DNA of 64,000 nt from positions 5,631,568-5,695,567 of the forward strand of contig NZ_CP097269.1 in NCBI RefSeq assembly GCF_028473645.1, in the 5' to 3' direction. Below are positions 56,084 to 64,000 of this stretch, piece by piece. The notes under the pieces are model-generated. The model was not told the DNA's origin. It ran no database searches and worked only from the letters and a program-made list of their open reading frames with translations. Source of the DNA: Acidovorax sp. GBBC 1281 (GTDB lineage Bacteria > Pseudomonadota > Gammaproteobacteria > Burkholderiales > Burkholderiaceae_C). Numbering within the stretch: the stretch's first letter is position 1; every line of letters starts with the position of its first letter. A program made the position numbers and the translations under genes.

Positions 56084-56941
56084 TCAGCGCAGGTCGCCGT
56101 ACTGCGTGTTGCTCAGGTCGGGCGAGCGCGCGTCGCTGCCCGGCATTTCCGTGTCTTCGAAACCGGTGGGCGTCGAAGGCAGCAGCGGTCCCGAGCGCGT
56201 GGACACCCCCGTGCGCGGTGCCGGTGCGGGGGGCTTGGCCGCAGCGGCGTTGTCCAGGGCCCGCTTGAAGGCCGCCACTTCGTCGGCCTCGATCGGGTCG
56301 AACGCCTTGGCAGGGGCGCGGGCCGGCGGGGCCGGTGGCACCAGGGGCGCGCTGCGCGGCGCGAGCAGCGGATCGATGGGCGGGGCGGCCACGGGTGCAG
56401 GGGCCGGCGCGTGGACCGGAGGACGCGCCACCGGGGCCGGCACGTGCGGCACGGAAGGGCCGGCCACGCCGTGGGGCGCGAGGCCCTTGCTGGGCATGCC
56501 GACGGCCACGTGGTCGTTGATGCGCCAGTACACGGCGGTCACCAGAATGTCGAAGCGGGTCTTGGCGGTCTGGGCGATGAGCGCCTCGATCTCGCTCAGG
56601 CGGACGGTTTCGCCGCCGTATTCGCGGGCCAGGTCCATCATCACCAGGAACTGGCGGCCGCGCTGGTCCAAGGACAGCACCTTGAATTTGTAGCCCGCGG
56701 ACAGCACGCCCGCGCGGACCATGGCATCGCGCACCACGGTGTAGAGCAATTCGCGCCGCTCCATGCGCTCGTTCTTGCGGTTGGCCGCGTGTTCGGCCGC
56801 AGGCTCGGCCATCGGTTTGCCGGGGCCGCGTCCGGGCACCAGGGGCACCGTGGCGTCTGCATTCAGCAGACCAGAGGGCTCCACCGCTGGGCGCTGCCGG
56901 GGCGCAGGGGGTTTGCGGTTGAACCAACTGAAAAGTGACAT
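56084..56941 (-). CDS. Conserved hypothetical proline-rich protein
   Basis: The protein has 285 aa. A folded N-terminal part covers about residues 55-155 (RRELLYTVVRDAMVRAGVLS, YKFKVLSLDQRGRQFLVMMD, ETVRLSEIEALIAQTAKTRF, ILVTAVYWRIND). A long Pro/Ala-rich linker and an acidic end (ADEVAAFKRALDNAAA... STRSGPLLPSTPTGFEDTEM) follow. No signal peptide is seen. I do not recognise the family. It is codirectional with the cNMP-binding gene upstream of it. Confidence 0.65.
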   Translation of the reverse strand: MSLFSWFNRKPPAPRQRPAVEPSGLLNADATVPLVPGRGPGKPMAEPAAEHAANRKNERMERRELLYTVVRDAMVRAGVLSAGYKFKVLSLDQRGRQFLVMMDLAREYGGETVRLSEIEALIAQTAKTRFDILVTAVYWRINDHVAVGMPSKGLAPHGVAGPSVPHVPAPVARPPVHAPAPAPVAAPPIDPLLAPRSAPLVPPAPPARAPAKAFDPIEADEVAAFKRALDNAAAAKPPAPAPRTGVSTRSGPLLPSTPTGFEDTEMPGSDARSPDLSNTQYGDLR

Positions 56942-57059
56942 GCCGTGCCTTTTTCGGATAGCGCCAAAAGTTCGAAAACGAGTGTAACGCGCGCTCCGGG
57001 AGCCAATGGCTTTCCCGCGTCCGCCGGCCCCGGCACGGGCCCGATGGGGGGCTCAGGTG

Positions 57060-57554
57060 TCAGGTCGCAGCAACACGCCGGCGGCGGTTGCCGAGGCGCT
57101 TGGACAGCACCGAACCCATGGCCATGGCCAGGCTGAGGGCCACGGCCGGCTGGCGGTTGGAGAGCTCGGAAAACCGCAGCGCCGTCAGGTTCCAGAGCTT
57201 GGACGGTGCGCCTGCCTGCACGGTGGCGGTGCGGGGCTTGTGCGAGAAGAAGGCGCTTTCGCCCACCACGGAGCCGGGGCCGACGATCGCCAAGCGCAGG
57301 CGGTCTTTTTCGTCTTCGTAATGCACGCTGAGGCTGCCGCTTTCCACGAAGTACAGCGTGCGGTCGCTGGCGCCTTGCGTGAACAGGGTGTGGCCGGTGG
57401 CGAGCGACATGGGCAGCAGGTAGCCCGACAGCAGGTCCCATTGCTCCGTGGTCAGCGGGTTCATCATGCTGTCTTCCGCCGGCGCCTGGGCGATGGCCTG
57501 CACGAGACCCGTGAGGTCCATTTTTGGGGTGTGGGATGACAGCACAGCATTCAT
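57060..57554 (-). CDS. Cyclic nucleotide-binding domain protein without DNA-binding domain
   Basis: The protein has 164 aa. One cNMP-binding fold spans residues ~35-150: LPMSLATGHTLFTQGASDRT, LYFVESGSLSVHYE, the phosphate-binding cassette GPGSVVGESAFFSHKPRTAT and a C-terminal basic stretch KRLGNRRRRVAAT. The cassette keeps GE and RTA, so nucleotide binding is likely. No helix-turn-helix follows, unlike Crp. It could be a stand-alone sensor acting on the neighbouring hypothetical protein; this is inferred only from proximity. Confidence 0.82.
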   Translation of the reverse strand: MNAVLSSHTPKMDLTGLVQAIAQAPAEDSMMNPLTTEQWDLLSGYLLPMSLATGHTLFTQGASDRTLYFVESGSLSVHYEDEKDRLRLAIVGPGSVVGESAFFSHKPRTATVQAGAPSKLWNLTALRFSELSNRQPAVALSLAMAMGSVLSKRLGNRRRRVAAT

Positions 57555-57639
57555 AGTGGCGCGGAAGTTAAGCCCGATGCGTTCGGCGCACAAGCACTCT
57601 TTACCACTCCTTACAAAACGCAACCGTTCCGCGGGTGCG

Positions 57640-59061
57640 TCATTTTCCGATGCAGAAGCTGGAGAAGATCACGCCCAGCAGATCGTCGGAGGTGAATTCC
57701 CCCGTGATGGCGTTGAGGGCCTGCTGCGCCAGCCGCAGTTCCTCGGCCAGCAGATCGAGCGCCGGGCCCGGCGAATGCAACTGCGCCGCGGCCTCCATCA
57801 GGTGGCCGTCCACCGCCTGGAGCGCCTGCAGATGCCGCGCGCGCGCGATGTAGACGCCCTCGGGGGCCGACTGCCATCCGGCCACGTCCAGCAGCAGGCG
57901 GCGCATTGCGTCCAGCCCGTCCCCCGTGCGGGCCGAGAGGTGGACTGCCGGTCGGCCCGGCACTTCGGCTGCGCTGTGGCCCGGTGCCTGATCGGTCTTG
58001 TTCCACACGTCGATCACCGGCACATGGCCGGGCAGCGTCCGGGCGATGGTGCCGGCGATGTCGGCATCGGCCGACTGGTAGTCGGCCGCATCGGCGCGCG
58101 TGAGGTCGTGCAGGAAGAGCACGGCGTCGGCCGCGGCGATCTCGTCCCAGGCGCGCGCGATGCCGATCTTCTCCACCTCGTCGTCGCTCTCGCGCAGGCC
58201 CGCCGTGTCGATCACGTGCAGCGGCACGCCCTCGATCTGGATGGTCTGCTGCACCTTGTCGCGCGTGGTGCCGGCAATGGGTGTGACGATGGCCAGCTCG
58301 GCGCCGGCCAGGGCATTCAGCAGCGAACTCTTGCCAGCGTTGGGCTGCCCGGCGATCACCACCTTGATGCCTTCGCGCAACAGCGCGCCCTGGCGCGTGC
58401 GCTGCATGACGGCGGCCAGCGTCTGCTGCAAATTCGACAGCTGCCCGCTGGCGTCTGCCTTGCGCAGGAAGTCGATTTCTTCTTCGGGAAAGTCGAGCGT
58501 GGCCTCCACCAGCATGCGCAGGTGGATGAGCGCATCGCGCAGGCGGTGGATCTCGTGCGAGAACGCGCCCGCCAGCGAACGGCTGGCGCTGCGCGCCGCG
58601 GCTTCGGTGCTCGCATCGATCAGGTCGGCAATGGCTTCGGCCTGCGCCAGGTCGATCTTGTCGTTGAGGAAGGCCCGTTCGGTGAACTCGCCCGGCTGCG
58701 CCAGGCGCAGGCCAGGCAGGCGGGTCCGGCCGCCGGCCGCGTCGGCCTGGGCGGCGGCTTCCAGGCAGCGCGCCAGCAGCAACTGCAGCACCACGGGGCC
58801 GCCGTGCGCCTGCAGCTCCAGCACGTCCTCGCCCGTGTAGCTGTGGGGCGCGGGAAAGTACAGCGCCAGCCCCTGGTCGATGGACTGGCCGGCCGCATCG
58901 CGAAAGGGCAGGTACGTGGCTTCGCGCGGTCGCAGGGCGCGCCCGCACAGCGCCTCGGTGAGCGGTCCCAGGCCCCGGCCCGAGACCCGCACGATGCCCA
59001 CGGCGCCGCGCCCCGGTGCGGTGGCGATGGCGGCAATGGGGTCGGAGTGGCGGGGCAGCAT
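57640..59061 (-). CDS. mnmE: tRNA modification GTPase MnmE
   Basis: The protein has 473 aa. The N-terminal folate-binding domain starts [20 protein letters not shown] and has [15 protein letters not shown] near 75. The G domain is inserted at ~215-375 with [16 protein letters not shown] (P-loop), [24 protein letters not shown] and NKTD. The C-terminus ends FCIGK with the conserved Cys470. With MnmG it makes cmnm5U34 in tRNAs. Its location beside yidC and dnaA is the common ancestral order, here separated from yidC by a peptide-binding protein gene. Confidence 0.96.
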   Translation of the reverse strand: MLPRHSDPIAAIATAPGRGAVGIVRVSGRGLGPLTEALCGRALRPREATYLPFRDAAGQSIDQGLALYFPAPHSYTGEDVLELQAHGGPVVLQLLLARCLEAAAQADAAGGRTRLPGLRLAQPGEFTERAFLNDKIDLAQAEAIADLIDASTEAAARSASRSLAGAFSHEIHRLRDALIHLRMLVEATLDFPEEEIDFLRKADASGQLSNLQQTLAAVMQRTRQGALLREGIKVVIAGQPNAGKSSLLNALAGAELAIVTPIAGTTRDKVQQTIQIEGVPLHVIDTAGLRESDDEVEKIGIARAWDEIAAADAVLFLHDLTRADAADYQSADADIAGTIARTLPGHVPVIDVWNKTDQAPGHSAAEVPGRPAVHLSARTGDGLDAMRRLLLDVAGWQSAPEGVYIARARHLQALQAVDGHLMEAAAQLHSPGPALDLLAEELRLAQQALNAITGEFTSDDLLGVIFSSFCIGK

Positions 59062-59155
59062 GCGAAGAGAGTGGGCTGGGGGACCGGGGCATGATAGCTG
59101 CGCCATTCGCGTGGCACACCCCTGCACGGGGCGCGGCACCACGCCCGCAAAAGAC

Positions 59156-59178
59156 AAAGCCCGCCAGGGGCGGGCTTT
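59156..59178 (-). terminator. Intrinsic terminator after the peptide-binding protein gene
   Basis: A 10-bp stem AAAGCCCGCC / GGCGGGCTTT with a three-base loop lies between the binding-protein stop and mnmE. Confidence 0.85.
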
Positions 59179-59200
59179 GCGTTCGGTCCGATCGGAGGGC

Positions 59201-60790
59201 TTACTTGATCGTGGTCCAGTTGGGCATCGGGCGGTCGTCCGCGCGGTGCAGCGTCTCCACGCCCTTGCGCATCGCCCATGGGCGGATCTGGTGGTGCAGG
59301 GGCAGGTAGTAGTACTCGTCCTTGACCAGCTTGAGGGCATCGGCGATCAGCGCGTCGCGCTTGGGCGCATCCATCTCCACCTTGATCTGGCTGATCATTT
59401 CGTCCAGCTTGGCATCACTGAAGCGACCGCCGTTGTAGGTGCCCGCAGCCGTCTTGCCGGCTTTGGTGGCCATCAACGAATCCAGCGAATAGAGCGAGTC
59501 GAACGTCGCCACGCCCCAGCCGAACAGGTAGGCGCTCACGTCGTTGTTCATCACGCGGCTGACGAACTGGGCCATGGGGGCGGCCTGCAGCGTGGTCTTC
59601 ACGCCGATGCGCGTCCACATGGCGGTGACGGCCTGGCAGATCGCTTCGTCGTTCACGTAGCGGTCATTGGGGCAGTCGAGCTTGAGCGAAAAGCCCTGGG
59701 GGTAGCCTGCGTCGGCCAGCAGCTTCTTGGCGGCTTCGACGTCGTACTTGGCTGCACGCTCGTCCAGGCTCTTGCTCCAGCCGTGGACCATGGGCGCGAC
59801 CATGGTGCCGGCAGGCACCGACAGGTTGCGCATGGTGCGGCTGTGGATGCCGGCCGAATCGATGGCCTGGTAGAGCGCCTGGCGCACGCGTTTGTCCTTG
59901 AGCGGGTTCTTGCCCGGCGTGCCGGCACCCGGCAGTTCGTCGCGGAACTGGTCCAGGCCCAGGTAGATGGTGCGGTTCTCGGCGCCTTCGATCAGCGTGA
60001 TGTCGGGGCTGGACTTCATGCGCGCCAGATCTTGCGTGGGCGGATCGACGACGAAATCGACCTGGCCGGAAATCAGCGCGGCCGAGCGCGTGGCCGCCGA
60101 CTTGATGGGGGTGAACACGACTTCGTCGATGTTGCCCTTGGGCTTGTCCCACCAGTCCGGGTTCTTCTTGAGCGTGACCTTCACGTCGGGCTGCCAGCCC
60201 ACCATGATGAAGGGGCCGGTGCCGTTGGCATTGCGCGAGGCGAAGTTCTCTTCCTTGCCGGCATAGTCCTGCGCCTTGGTCGAGTTGTTCTTCTCGGCCC
60301 AGGCCTTGTTCATGATGCGGGCTTCGGTCAGCTCGCGCAGCAGCACGGGGTTGGGGCCCTTCAAGATCAGGTCCACGGTGAAGTCGTCGACCTTCTTCAC
60401 TTCCTTGATGCTCTGCACGGCGGACTGCATGTTCGAGGGTGGCGTCATGGCGCGGGTGAGCGAGAACACCACATCGTCGGCCGTGAACGGCGCACCGTCG
60501 TGGAATTTGACGCCCTTGCGCAGTTCGAAGCGCACCTGCGTGGGGGAGATCTGGGTCCACTTCGTGCCGAGTGCGGGCTGGATCTGGTACTTCTCGTCAT
60601 AGCGCACCAGGCTCTCGTACACCTGCTGCAGGAAGGCATGCGTCGTCTGGTGGTTCTGGGCGTGGGGGTCCACGGTCAGGATGTCGTTGGCGCCGGCCCA
60701 CCGCATCGTTGCGGCATGAGCCGATCCTGCTGCCAGCAGGACCGCGATGCCCAGTGCGCTCCATTTGAAAGTCGTACGCTGCTGTTTCAT
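59201..60790 (-). CDS. Peptide/dipeptide ABC transporter substrate-binding protein (SBP_bac_5)
   Basis: The protein has 529 aa. The signal peptide [20 protein letters not shown] ends near AHA-A. The family 5 core has [20 protein letters not shown] near residue 45, [20 protein letters not shown] near 92, [10 protein letters not shown] near 195 and [14 protein letters not shown] near 305. It binds oligopeptides or related compounds in the periplasm. No permease or ATPase genes are next to it, so it is an orphan binding protein inserted between yidC and mnmE. Confidence 0.9.
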   Translation of the reverse strand: MKQQRTTFKWSALGIAVLLAAGSAHAATMRWAGANDILTVDPHAQNHQTTHAFLQQVYESLVRYDEKYQIQPALGTKWTQISPTQVRFELRKGVKFHDGAPFTADDVVFSLTRAMTPPSNMQSAVQSIKEVKKVDDFTVDLILKGPNPVLLRELTEARIMNKAWAEKNNSTKAQDYAGKEENFASRNANGTGPFIMVGWQPDVKVTLKKNPDWWDKPKGNIDEVVFTPIKSAATRSAALISGQVDFVVDPPTQDLARMKSSPDITLIEGAENRTIYLGLDQFRDELPGAGTPGKNPLKDKRVRQALYQAIDSAGIHSRTMRNLSVPAGTMVAPMVHGWSKSLDERAAKYDVEAAKKLLADAGYPQGFSLKLDCPNDRYVNDEAICQAVTAMWTRIGVKTTLQAAPMAQFVSRVMNNDVSAYLFGWGVATFDSLYSLDSLMATKAGKTAAGTYNGGRFSDAKLDEMISQIKVEMDAPKRDALIADALKLVKDEYYYLPLHHQIRPWAMRKGVETLHRADDRPMPNWTTIK

Positions 60791-60863
60791 TGGCCAAGTC
60801 TCCTCGTCGGTTAACGAAAGTGGATGAAAGATGCCGCAGGGGCAAGCAAGCATCGTACCCAAT

Positions 60864-60890
60864 GAAAAACGGCCGCTGTCTAGCGGCCGT
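60864..60890 (-). terminator. Intrinsic terminator of the rpmH-rnpA-yidD-yidC operon
   Basis: On the minus strand ACGGCCGCT / AGCGGCCGT is followed by TTTTTC, 45 bases after the yidC stop. Confidence 0.9.
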
Positions 60891-60934
60891 GGAATGTGTC
60901 GCAAACGCAGCGCGCATCCGCGCTGCGTTGCGGG

Positions 60935-62641
60935 TCAGCGGAACTTCGGCAGGTTGAACTGCGGCGGCACGCCCATGCGCGTGTTGATGATCCACTGCTG
61001 CGCGATCGACAGGATGTTGTTCGTCAGCCAGTACAGCACCAGGCCCGCCGGGAAGAAGAAGAACATCACGCTGAAGATCAGCGGCATGAACCACATCATC
61101 TTGGCCTGCAGCGGATCGGGCGGCGCGGGGTTCAGCGCGGTCTGCAGCAGCGAGCTGGCGGTCATCAGCAGCGGCAGGATGAAGAACGGGTCGGGCGAGG
61201 ACAGGTCCTTGATCCAGCCGATCCACGGCGCGTTGCGCATTTCCACGCTGGACAGCAGCACCCAGTAGAGCGCAATGAACACGGGGATCTGGATCATGAT
61301 GGGGAAGCAGCCGCCCATCGGGTTGACCTTCTCCTCGCGGTAGATGCGCATCATTTCCTGCTGCATCTGCTGCGGCTTGTCCTTCAGGCGCTCGCGCATC
61401 TCCATGATCTTGGGGTTGATGGCCTTCATCTTGGCCATGCTGGCGTACGCCTTCGCATTGAGCCAGTAGAACGCGATCTTCAGCAGGAACACCAGCGCCA
61501 CGATGGACCAGCCCCAGTTGTTCAGCACCTTGTGCAGCTGGTCGAGCAGCCAGTACAGCGGCTTGGCCAGGATGGTGAGCCAACCGTAGTCCTTCACCAG
61601 TTCCAGGCCGGGGGTGAGCGATTCCAGCATCGTCTCGACCTGCGGGCCGGCGAACAGGCGTGCGTCCACCGTCTTGGACTGCCCCGGCGCGATCTCGCCG
61701 ACCGGGGTGATCATGCCGACCGAGTACAGGTTGGTGTCCACCTTGCGCACGAACAGGTCGCGCTGCACGTCGTTGCCCAGCAGCCAGGCGCTGGCGAAGT
61801 AATGCTGCACCATGGCCACGTAGCCGTTGGTGGAGGACTTGTCGATTTCGGCCTTGCCGTTCTCGATGTCCTTGAATTCGACCTTGTGGTACTTCTTGGC
61901 CTCGGTATAGACCGCGGGGCCGGTGAAGGTCGAATAGAACGACGACTCGCCCGGCGGCTTGTTGCCGTCGCGCACCAGCTGCAGGTACAGCTGGGGCGAC
62001 ACGGGCGCGGTGCCGGTGTTCACGATCTCGTGCTTCACGGCCACGTCGTAGGCGCCGCGCTTCACGGTCCAGGTCTTGGCCAGCTTCACGCCGCCCAGGT
62101 CGGCGGATTCGAAGCGCACGCTGATCTCGTTCTGGCCGTCCTGCAGGTCGCGGTTGCCGGCCACCACCGACATCGCCGTCTTGTGCGTGGGGTAGGCGCC
62201 GCCGATCAGGCCGGTCTGCGCCACGTACACGCGCTGCGCGCTTTCGTCCAGCAGCATGAACGGCTTGGACTTGTCGGCCATGTCGGGGTACTTGAGCAGT
62301 TCGCCATGCGTGAGCGAGCCGCCTTCACTGTCGAAGGTCAGGCGCAGCACGTCGCTGGTCAGGGTGACGCGCTGGCGCTGTGCCGCCGCTGCCGGCTGCG
62401 GCACGCCGCCCGGCACCTGCTGCGCATTCGCGGGCGCCGCCGCGGCCGTGGGGGCCGGCACTGTGGAAGCGCCGGCGGTGCCAGAGGCGGCCGGCGCCGA
62501 AGACGCGGGCGCCACGGCGGCAGGCGTTGCACCGGGGAAGAAAGTGGCCTTGTGGCCGTTGTGCACTTGCCACTTGTCCCATAGCAGAACCATGGAAAAG
62601 CCAAATATCACCCACAGGATGGTGCGGCGAATGTCGTTCAT
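60935..62641 (-). CDS. yidC: Membrane protein insertase YidC
   Basis: The protein has 568 aa. An N-terminal helix (MNDIRRTILWVIFGFSMVLL) precedes a Ser/Ala/Pro-rich linker and a periplasmic beta-sandwich domain (~80-350). The conserved five-helix core begins near 365 (YGWLTILAKPLYWLLDQLHK) and includes the cytoplasmic loop KMKAINPKIMEMRERLKDKP and the MGGCFPIMIQIPVFIALYWV segment. It inserts and folds inner-membrane proteins with or without SecYEG. Its start overlaps the yidD stop. Confidence 0.97.
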   Translation of the reverse strand: MNDIRRTILWVIFGFSMVLLWDKWQVHNGHKATFFPGATPAAVAPASSAPAASGTAGASTVPAPTAAAAPANAQQVPGGVPQPAAAAQRQRVTLTSDVLRLTFDSEGGSLTHGELLKYPDMADKSKPFMLLDESAQRVYVAQTGLIGGAYPTHKTAMSVVAGNRDLQDGQNEISVRFESADLGGVKLAKTWTVKRGAYDVAVKHEIVNTGTAPVSPQLYLQLVRDGNKPPGESSFYSTFTGPAVYTEAKKYHKVEFKDIENGKAEIDKSSTNGYVAMVQHYFASAWLLGNDVQRDLFVRKVDTNLYSVGMITPVGEIAPGQSKTVDARLFAGPQVETMLESLTPGLELVKDYGWLTILAKPLYWLLDQLHKVLNNWGWSIVALVFLLKIAFYWLNAKAYASMAKMKAINPKIMEMRERLKDKPQQMQQEMMRIYREEKVNPMGGCFPIMIQIPVFIALYWVLLSSVEMRNAPWIGWIKDLSSPDPFFILPLLMTASSLLQTALNPAPPDPLQAKMMWFMPLIFSVMFFFFPAGLVLYWLTNNILSIAQQWIINTRMGVPPQFNLPKFR

Positions 62642-62934
62642 GAAGACTTCTTCGGTGAGGAGGGGGTGGAGGACGTGGAAGGAGACAGGCGCGAGAACAG
62701 CCGCAGTGCGCGGGGCAGTTCTTCGGGCACCGGATCATGCCCTCCATCGCACCAGGGCTGGCACCGTGCCAGACGGTGCAGCGTCAGATAAGTTCCGGCC
62801 GCGGCGCCATGGCGTTCAAGTGCCTGCAGCGAATAGGCCGAACACGTGGGCTCGAAACGGCAGGCCGATCCGAGCCAGGGGCTCAGCACCAGCCGGTAGC
62901 CACGCACCAGCGCCATCAGCAGCGCGCGCATCAT
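62638..62934 (-). CDS. yidD: Membrane protein insertion efficiency factor YidD
   Basis: The protein has 98 aa. The family core is LVRGYRLVLSPWLGSACRFE followed by PTCSAYSLQALERHG and HRLARCQPWCDGGHDPVP, with its conserved cysteines. It helps YidC-dependent insertion. It overlaps both rnpA and yidC by four bases. The C-terminal 20 residues are a Ser/Pro tail. Confidence 0.95.
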   Translation of the reverse strand: MMRALLMALVRGYRLVLSPWLGSACRFEPTCSAYSLQALERHGAAAGTYLTLHRLARCQPWCDGGHDPVPEELPRALRLFSRLSPSTSSTPSSPKKSS

Positions 62935-63452
62935 GACACAGGCGCCGGGGCGGGCTGGGGGGCCGCCGCCGTCGGTGCCCCAGCGGGCGCTGCCGCGCCG
63001 CCGCTGCGCCGCACGGCGTAGCCGAACAGCTGCAGCAGTTCGGCGCGAACCGCCTGCTTGAGGACATCGGACGTGGCACTGGTGAACTGCTTGCGGTCGA
63101 ACGTCGCCCGCAGGCGCACCACGTGCGCGGCCTGCGGCAACTGGGACTCGAACGAGGCGGCCACGGCATGGATCTGCCGCTTGATGGTGTTGCGGGTGAC
63201 CGCGCGGCGGGCCCAGCGCTTGGGCACCATGGCGCCCAGCCAGACGCCGGGCGGCTCGGCCATGCCAAACAGGGCCTGCGGCCCTTGCGCATCAGGCAAG
63301 GGGCCGGGCCCTGTGGGAGGTGCGGGAGGCGATGCGGCCGCTGCGCCGGTGGGAGCGAGCCCCAGTCGGTGCAGTGCGAAGTGTGCGGTGCGGGAGACCG
63401 TTCCCCCGGCCATGGCGGCCTGGAACTGCGGACGGGTTTTCAGCCGTTGCAT
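62931..63452 (-). CDS. rnpA: Ribonuclease P protein component
   Basis: The protein has 173 aa, longer than the usual ~120. The conserved parts are MQRLKTRPQFQAAM and the RNA-binding block VPKRWARRAVTRNTIKRQIH, which contains the RNxxKR motif. The extra length is an Ala/Pro/Gly-rich insert at about residues 35-65 and a Pro/Ala-rich tail after residue 145. With the RNase P RNA it matures the 5' ends of tRNAs. A further in-frame ATG at 63548 would read into rpmH and is rejected. Confidence 0.93.
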   Translation of the reverse strand: MQRLKTRPQFQAAMAGGTVSRTAHFALHRLGLAPTGAAAASPPAPPTGPGPLPDAQGPQALFGMAEPPGVWLGAMVPKRWARRAVTRNTIKRQIHAVAASFESQLPQAAHVVRLRATFDRKQFTSATSDVLKQAVRAELLQLFGYAVRRSGGAAAPAGAPTAAAPQPAPAPVS

Positions 63453-63495
63453 GGGAGGGTTCCCGCCCGGAACCGGGCCGAGTGCCGTGGCGGCC

Positions 63496-63630
63496 TTAGA
63501 CGGCCAGGCGCTTGCGGCCCTTGGCGCGGCGTGCGTTGATGACGGCACGGCCGCCGCGCGTCTTCATGCGCACGAGGAAACCGTGGGTGCGCGCACGGCG
63601 CGTCTTGGAAGGCTGGTAAGTACGTTTCAT
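63496..63630 (-). CDS. rpmH: 50S ribosomal protein L34
   Basis: The protein has 44 aa: [20 protein letters not shown] at the start, then [20 protein letters not shown] and RLAV, the near-invariant bL34 sequence. It is first in the rpmH-rnpA-yidD-yidC operon and divergent from dnaA. Confidence 0.98.
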   Translation of the reverse strand: MKRTYQPSKTRRARTHGFLVRMKTRGGRAVINARRAKGRKRLAV

Positions 63631-63865
63631 GGTCAATGTCCTTGAGGGTTAGGTTCCGGGCGCAACTCGCAAGATGCGGGTTCCAGGCCCTCCGGATGCG
63701 GCACTTCGATCAAGATCAAAGCGCTTGGCCCGGGCGTTATTGCCCTGAACGCATTCAGGGAAACCGGCGATTATTGCAGGCTTGTGCCGGCGTGGCAATG
63801 GCGAGGCGGCAGTACAGGGGGTTTGCGGCGCGGGTGGCGCGCGCCGTGGGCGCCCTGGCCGAGGT

Positions 63866-63924
63866 TGTGGATAACCCTTTGAAAAGGTACAATCTGCGGC
63901 CCTGAATCGTTCCTCCTATCCACA
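63866..63924. promoter_or_regulatory. DnaA boxes in the rpmH-dnaA intergenic region
   Basis: TGTGGATAA at 63866-63874 is a perfect DnaA box (TTATCCACA on the minus strand), and CTATCCACA at 63916-63924 differs by one base. They fit autoregulation of dnaA and possibly an oriC-proximal site. The rest of 63631-63865 shows no gene and no dense box cluster, so a full origin is more likely elsewhere, for example beyond dnaA. Confidence 0.75.
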
Positions 63925-63940
63925 ACAAGAACCGCCATCA

Positions 63941-64000
63941 ATGACCGAGGAACCTTCCCGCAGCCCCGACAACGACCCAGGCGCCGATGCCGGACAAGGA
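63941..64000 (+). CDS. dnaA: Chromosomal replication initiator DnaA (first 20 codons)
   Basis: The ATG at 63941 gives MTEEPSRSPDNDPGADAGQG before the window ends. The identification rests on the divergent rpmH-rnpA-yidD-yidC order, the DnaA boxes in its leader, and an MTEEP opening that I associate with Comamonadaceae DnaA proteins. None of the functional domains is inside the window. Confidence 0.85.
   Translation, partial: MTEEPSRSPDNDPGADAGQG

Noticed and set aside
63631..63940. Complete oriC between rpmH and dnaA
   Set aside because: Only one perfect and one near-perfect DnaA box are visible and there is no clear AT-rich unwinding region, so only dnaA regulation is supported.

Overview
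The window is GC-rich (my impression is the high 60s percent) and ends at the start of dnaA, next to rpmH, rnpA, yidD, yidC and mnmE. That is the replication-origin neighbourhood. Gene content points to a betaproteobacterium of the Comamonadaceae, most like Acidovorax/Paracidovorax: metX-metW, kdsD-kdsC-lptC, lptD-surA-rsmA, rdgC, paired glycine-rich RRM proteins and a dispersed AT-rich palindromic repeat. This placement rests on recognition of protein families, not on a database search.

Layout. 1-4261: ordinary chromosomal genes (Spy/CpxP-like protein, rdgC, a DUF6152/DUF6644-like pair, an SpmA-SpmB fusion). 4262-11781: a plastic, IS-rich zone. It holds an intact IS5-family element inside a DUF1493 gene, a DUF3297 gene, a Tae2-like amidase effector with an STY0301-type putative immunity partner, a truncated second IS5 copy, an intact IS630 element, an orphan C-terminal gene fragment, a transposase remnant, a tandem set of small lipoproteins cut at both ends, a frameshifted IS5-family element and the tail of a branched-chain amino acid binding protein. 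11811-12150: a degenerate CCCTCA hexamer satellite. 12197-18308: livHMGF plus an M20 amidase and an M81 (MlrC-like) peptidase, an uptake-and-hydrolysis operon whose own binding protein is broken.

18498-28971: maeB, a secreted barnase-like RNase with barstar, the envelope operon lptD-surA-rsmA, divergent amgK, and rsmE. 28996-33968: a three-gene SMC complex (kleisin-like, KITE-like and SMC ATPase) resembling MukBEF/MksBEF/Wadjet but with no JetD-type nuclease beside it. 33965-42611: GNAT, two diguanylate cyclases, an SRAP protein without the expected Cys2, an alpha/beta hydrolase, an M20 peptidase and a chemotaxis receptor.

42984-45691: metX-metW under a SAM-II riboswitch that appears joined to an intrinsic terminator, and a GDT1-family Mn exporter under a yybP-ykoY (Mn2+) riboswitch. 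45915-47070: two paralogous RRM proteins whose ribosome binding sites lie in conserved leader hairpins. 47197-56019: SDR, lptC-kdsC-kdsD, a KefB-like antiporter, apt, and a Fur-box-preceded PepSY/flavodoxin/FNR reductase. 56084-64000: a hypothetical protein, a cNMP-binding protein, mnmE, a peptide-binding protein, yidC-yidD-rnpA-rpmH, and the dnaA start with nearby DnaA boxes. I see no tRNA, rRNA or CRISPR array.
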